The notes beneath the pieces are model-generated. The model saw only the letters and a program-made list of their open reading frames with translations. It had not been told where the DNA came from and did not search any database. Positions 6,223-8,932 of a stretch of 8,932 bases of DNA are shown in pieces. The DNA comes from an uncultured Lachnospiraceae bacterium. GTDB lineage: Bacteria > Bacillota > Clostridia > Lachnospirales > Lachnospiraceae. Made by a program: the position numbers and the translations under genes. The stretch covers positions 1-8,932 of the forward strand of contig CACZQU010000015.1 in the NCBI GenBank assembly GCA_902783305.1, read 5' to 3'. Numbering within the stretch: the first letter of the stretch is position 1; each line of letters opens with the position of its first letter.

Positions 6223-8070
6223 TTAACCGAAGGAAAACAATCGGTGAAGAAGCTTGATGTACTCATAAAAAGCGGAGCTTGTATGCATTTCACCGACGAT
6301 TTTTTTGGCCAGAAGAACATCATTGGTGATGATGTTGTCGACATTTTTTTCCATCATATCCTCGATATACGTGCGGGAGTTAACCGTCCAGACAAAAACC
6401 TGCTTTCCGGCGTTGTGGATGCGGGAAACCAGCGGTCTGGAGACACTGCTCATATTGATGCTGAAATGATCAGCGGCTTTCAGCCGGTCCACATTTCCAT
6501 AAGCATAACCCATGACATAGACGGTGGTGATGTCGGGATTATATTCCTTGATTTTGGAAATCGAAAGATATTTCTGGGAGGTTACCACGCAGTCATTGAT
6601 GAACGCTTTTTCCTCCAGCAGGTCGACCAGTCTTTTCTCCATCCCTGTCTCGAAGGAAGAAGGCTTCAGCTCAATATTGAGCCGCAGCCCGTTTTTGATG
6701 GCGTAATCAATCACATCGGATAAACGGGGAATCGGCTCCCCCTTGAAAGAATTACTGAATGCATTCCCGGCATCCATCCGGGAAAGCTCCTCCCACGTAT
6801 AATTCCAGCATAAGCCTTTGACCCTGCAGGTGCGGTACAGGTTGTCGTCATGCATGACAAAAAGGACGCCGTCGCTGCTTTGATGGATATCCAGTTCGAT
6901 CCAGTCTGCGCCTTGCTCCATGGCCCCTTTGATGGCAGCCATGGTGTTTTCCGGGAAATACCGGGAAGCGCCCCGGTGAGCCGTGATTTCCGTCTGGTGG
7001 ACATACTCTATGCTGGGATTCAGGCGGCCCTTGTACGTCATATATACATACAGGGAACAGATCAGGATACAGATGACAAAAAGACCCTTCGAAAAATGAG
7101 ATTTTACCTTGCTGAACCGATGCAGGAAGGGACTGAAGGTGACACAGTCGACGACCCTGGAATCGGGCAGCTCTTCTCCGTTGTCTTCCTTATGCTGGTA
7201 ATACAAGGCTCCTATGCATATACAGCAGACAGGCATCGTCCAGGAGGCAAAAAGGCAGAAGGAGACATTGCTGATGGTCAGCATCACAGCGGTTGAGATG
7301 GAATTCACCAGACGCATGGGCATCAGGATTTTATCCAGAAGGACGGCGAGGAGAATCGCTATACCCAGAAGGAGAGCATAGGCAATATAACAGACAATCT
7401 GTGTTTTCAGGAAAGCAGAAAAATCCTTCCGGCGGTGCGTTTTTCCCAGCTTGAGGCTTCGGCGGCAGGCCTCCCGGGCAGGTACCTTTTCCAGCATCAT
7501 GATCTGGCAGGTGAACATCAGCTGCAGAAAGAAAACCAGAAGTGTCCCGATCACAATACACAGCCCGGGAAGAAGGTAAGGCTTCTTCCTTAATTTGCTG
7601 AGGATGAGCTCCTTGACCAGCAGGTTGCTGGCAAAAGCAGGGAACAGACCGAAACACAGAAAAGGGATCATCAGAAGGATGACCGGAAGCAGCTTCCGGT
7701 TACCCCGGGAGAAAAGGACGGACTGGATCTGACGACAGCCGTACAGGGCGGTGTGAAAGACATCAGTTTTCTCGTTATAGAGAGCCTTGTGCATGTTGTA
7801 AATGACTGCGGAAATCTCAAAAAGGCAATAGAGGCTGAGACTGAGGATGAAAAGAAGGATACAGAGGATAAACAAAGGATGAGAAAAAAAAGTCCCGAGG
7901 TTTTCTGCAGAAAGATATTGATATCCCGTCAGCTTCATCGTCAGATGCTCAGCAAGAGAAAAAAGAGGGATGGCGAAGACATAGGTGATCAGCTTGAACA
8001 TTACCTCAAAGGATAAGATGGTTATGTCATTCAGATGAAGCTTTTTTGCAAATTTCGGATCGGTAAACAT
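6223..8070 (-). CDS. Membrane-anchored glycerophosphodiester phosphodiesterase
   Basis: This 615-aa protein hydrolyses glycerophosphodiesters (lipid or teichoic-acid breakdown products) to glycerol-3-phosphate and an alcohol. The N-terminal half (about 20-345) is polytopic. Hydrophobic segments lie near 22-42, 64-92, 127-150, 166-192, 222-248, 256-290 and 328-345, matching the membrane domain often fused to these enzymes in Firmicutes. The catalytic GDPD domain starts at about 361. It has AHRG (364-367, catalytic His365), ENT (374-376), ELD (392-394, metal), HDD (407-409, second catalytic His), NIELKP (465-470) and VFVWTVN (558-564), so all key residues are present. The catalytic domain follows the last membrane segment; its side of the membrane is not determined here. 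The ATG follows AAGGA on the minus strand after a 10-nt spacer, which is the perfect palindrome TGAATATTCA (8071-8080). It lies 86 bp after the YgjP gene and converges on the carD-like gene. Confidence 0.95.
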   Translation of the reverse strand: MFTDPKFAKKLHLNDITILSFEVMFKLITYVFAIPLFSLAEHLTMKLTGYQYLSAENLGTFFSHPLFILCILLFILSLSLYCLFEISAVIYNMHKALYNEKTDVFHTALYGCRQIQSVLFSRGNRKLLPVILLMIPFLCFGLFPAFASNLLVKELILSKLRKKPYLLPGLCIVIGTLLVFFLQLMFTCQIMMLEKVPAREACRRSLKLGKTHRRKDFSAFLKTQIVCYIAYALLLGIAILLAVLLDKILMPMRLVNSISTAVMLTISNVSFCLFASWTMPVCCICIGALYYQHKEDNGEELPDSRVVDCVTFSPFLHRFSKVKSHFSKGLFVICILICSLYVYMTYKGRLNPSIEYVHQTEITAHRGASRYFPENTMAAIKGAMEQGADWIELDIHQSSDGVLFVMHDDNLYRTCRVKGLCWNYTWEELSRMDAGNAFSNSFKGEPIPRLSDVIDYAIKNGLRLNIELKPSSFETGMEKRLVDLLEEKAFINDCVVTSQKYLSISKIKEYNPDITTVYVMGYAYGNVDRLKAADHFSINMSSVSRPLVSRIHNAGKQVFVWTVNSRTYIEDMMEKNVDNIITNDVLLAKKIVGEMHTSSAFYEYIKLLHRLFSFG

Positions 8071-8156
8071 TGAATATTCATTCCTTTTCTGTCAGTATCC
8101 AGCCGGAAATCAGGCGATCACCCTGCTGGTCTGTTTTCTGAATGAATCAGGAAATA

Positions 8157-8705
8157 CTACTCATCGGTGGTGATGAGTCTGCGTGCATATTCCGCCAGCT
8201 CCTTCCGGTATACGGGATAGTCCGGGAGCTGCTGCCCGACCAGCTTCCAGAAACGGCCGGAATGATTCATTTCCACCCGGTGTGCCAGCTCGTGGACGAC
8301 GACATAGTCGATGAGATGCCCCGGAAGAAGAGCCAGCTTCCAGTTATAATTCAGGTTTCCCTTGCTGCTGCAGCTTCCCCAGCGGGTTTTCTGGTTCCGG
8401 ATGGTGATGCGGTGATAGTCGACACCCATCCGGGCAGCAAAGTAAGCTGTCCTTTCGGGAAGAAGCTGCCGGGCCTTACGGATACCGTCTTCCCTCATCT
8501 TCGGGGTGATTTCAATCTTCTCAGCTTTTGCCTGCTCTAAAAGAGCCAGCTTTTTTCTGATCCATCCGGCATGCCGGGTGAGAGCCTGGCGGATCTCCTG
8601 GTCAGGGCACCTCATCGGCGCCCTGACAATAATGCTTCCGTCAGGCTTAACCTGAATGCTCAGTGAATGCCTGTCGGATCGAATGACCGTAACGGTATCT
8701 TTCAT
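8157..8705 (-). CDS. YgjP-type zinc metallopeptidase (SprT/WLM-like)
   Basis: This is a 182-aa cytoplasmic protein of the YgjP/DUF45 metallopeptidase family. The zinc site is HELAH (138-142), followed by NHSGRFW (147-153), where His148 is the likely third ligand. The family signature TRWGSCSSKGNLNYNWKL (107-124) is complete. The N-terminal part (1-55) is the usual beta-rich lead-in (VTVIRSDRHSLSIQVKPDGSIIVRAP). The frame stays open upstream to 8792, but the 29 extra residues are Pro/Thr/Arg-rich and unlike the family. The ATG at 8705 has AGGAG 8 nt before it and is chosen. Length is slightly below the roughly 230 aa typical of longer homologues. The phosphodiesterase gene follows 86 bp downstream without a clear terminator, so they may share a transcript. 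The physiological substrate is not established for this type. Confidence 0.9.
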   Translation of the reverse strand: MKDTVTVIRSDRHSLSIQVKPDGSIIVRAPMRCPDQEIRQALTRHAGWIRKKLALLEQAKAEKIEITPKMREDGIRKARQLLPERTAYFAARMGVDYHRITIRNQKTRWGSCSSKGNLNYNWKLALLPGHLIDYVVVHELAHRVEMNHSGRFWKLVGQQLPDYPVYRKELAEYARRLITTDE

Positions 8706-8713
8706 GGGTAAAG

Positions 8714-8718
8714 CTCCT
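8714..8718 (-). promoter_or_regulatory. Ribosome binding site deciding the YgjP start
   Basis: On the minus strand AGGAG lies 8 nt before the ATG at 8705. The longer possible start at 8792 has no such site and lies in palindromic, non-coding-looking DNA. Confidence 0.8.
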
Positions 8719-8773
8719 GTGTTCAGCGGACTCCGGGTACACGGAAAACCGTCTGGGCGCTGTGTCTGGTACG

Positions 8774-8875
8774 TCACTGTCCGGCTGACCACATATGATT
8801 GCGGTGTAAAATGACTCCTACGGATTGTTCCGTGCTTCGCACTCCCACAATCCTGCCCCTATATTCGTATTCCAT
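8774..8875 (-). CDS. Doubtful 33-codon ORF within the repeat-like right end
   Basis: On the minus strand ATG at 8875 runs to TGA at 8774-8776 and would encode a 33-aa peptide starting MEYEYRGRIVGVRSTEQSVG. It spans the 8822-8853 hairpin, and I see no Shine-Dalgarno site (AGGGGCCCC precedes it). The peptide has no motif I recognise. Such ORFs inside dispersed repeats are often annotated as short hypotheticals. Most likely it is not a gene. Confidence 0.15.
   Translation of the reverse strand: MEYEYRGRIVGVRSTEQSVGVILHRNHMWSAGQ
8822..8853. repeat. Two-tier hairpin element
   Basis: GGATTGT (8822-8828) pairs with ACAATCC (8847-8853). Inside, GTGC (8832-8835) pairs with GCAC (8839-8842) around a TTC loop, with a TCC/TCCC internal loop between the tiers. 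It has no T-tract on either side, so it is not an intrinsic terminator. It resembles a unit of an intergenic repeat, but no second copy occurs in the window. Confidence 0.5.
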
Positions 8876-8886
8876 GGGGCCCCTGG
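8872..8886. repeat. GC-rich imperfect palindrome around GGGGCCCC
   Basis: The 15-nt palindrome CCATGGGGCCCCTGG has a perfect 8-bp core (GGGGCCCC) and one mismatched pair. It is one of three inverted repeats packed into the last 110 bases. Confidence 0.45.
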
Positions 8887-8919
8887 TCTCGCCTGCCGGC
8901 TCGGTCCAAAGCTAAACGC

Positions 8920-8932
8920 GTGCCACTGGCAC
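8920..8932. repeat. Perfect 13-nt palindrome at the window end
   Basis: GTGCCA-C-TGGCAC is a perfect inverted repeat with a one-base centre. Its last base is the last base of the window. The preceding AAACGC would extend the stem if GCGTTT followed beyond the edge. This fits a break in a longer palindromic repeat. Confidence 0.55.

Noticed and set aside
6025..6723. 232-codon open frame on the plus strand overlapping the carD end and the phosphodiesterase gene
   Set aside because: It runs through the bidirectional terminator and is antisense to the conserved GDPD catalytic domain; it has no motif.
8706..8792. N-terminal extension of the YgjP protein to an ATG at 8792
   Set aside because: The extra residues are unlike the family and the start lacks a ribosome site, whereas the start at 8705 has AGGAG 8 nt upstream.
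1..8932. CRISPR array, tRNA, phage or transposase genes
   Set aside because: No regularly spaced direct repeats, cloverleaf sequences or mobile-element proteins were found by reading both strands.

Overview
The window looks like chromosomal DNA from a Clostridia-type Firmicute, most plausibly Lachnospiraceae or a close relative. The evidence is strong AGGAGG-type ribosome binding sites, a GerMN-domain protein, a CarD/CdnL-type regulator, a Firmicutes-style membrane-anchored glycerophosphodiesterase, intrinsic terminators with T-tracts and moderate GC. Taxonomy is inferred from gene content and style only. Most of the window is ordinary core or housekeeping sequence. I found no CRISPR array, rRNA, tRNA, phage gene or recognisable transposase.

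Left part (1-4402, + strand): a tight co-directional cluster enters from the left edge. It holds the C-terminal part of a sensor histidine kinase (5' truncated), a secreted protein with two GerMN domains, a small J-domain-like protein with an HPD motif, and a full-length ComEC/Rec2 DNA-uptake channel with its metallo-beta-lactamase domain. Gaps of 13, 1 and 26 bp suggest one transcript. It ends at a long hairpin at 4367-4402. The kinase-GerMN pair recalls actinobacterial MtrB-LpqB.

Middle part (4353-6182, + strand): a 483-bp gene-poor gap contains a possible 20-codon ORF with a good ribosome binding site and then a near-consensus vegetative promoter at 4668-4696. A roughly 130-nt leader follows that can fold into two mutually exclusive structures. 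It precedes a nitroreductase-family flavoprotein gene that ends in a strong terminator. Next is a monocistronic CarD/CdnL-family gene with its own extended -10 promoter. Its final codons form one arm of a bidirectional terminator, with the stop codon in the loop.

Right part (6183-8932, - strand): a 615-aa polytopic membrane glycerophosphodiester phosphodiesterase converges on carD. Upstream of it, 86 bp away and probably co-transcribed, is a YgjP-type zinc metallopeptidase. The last ~150 bp hold several palindromes and hairpins and no convincing gene. They look like part of an intergenic repeat, and the window ends exactly on one palindrome, which suggests an assembly break in a repeat.

The least explained items are the structured nitroreductase leader, the 20-codon ORF at 4458-4520 and the palindrome-rich right end. 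None of them proves a new system.
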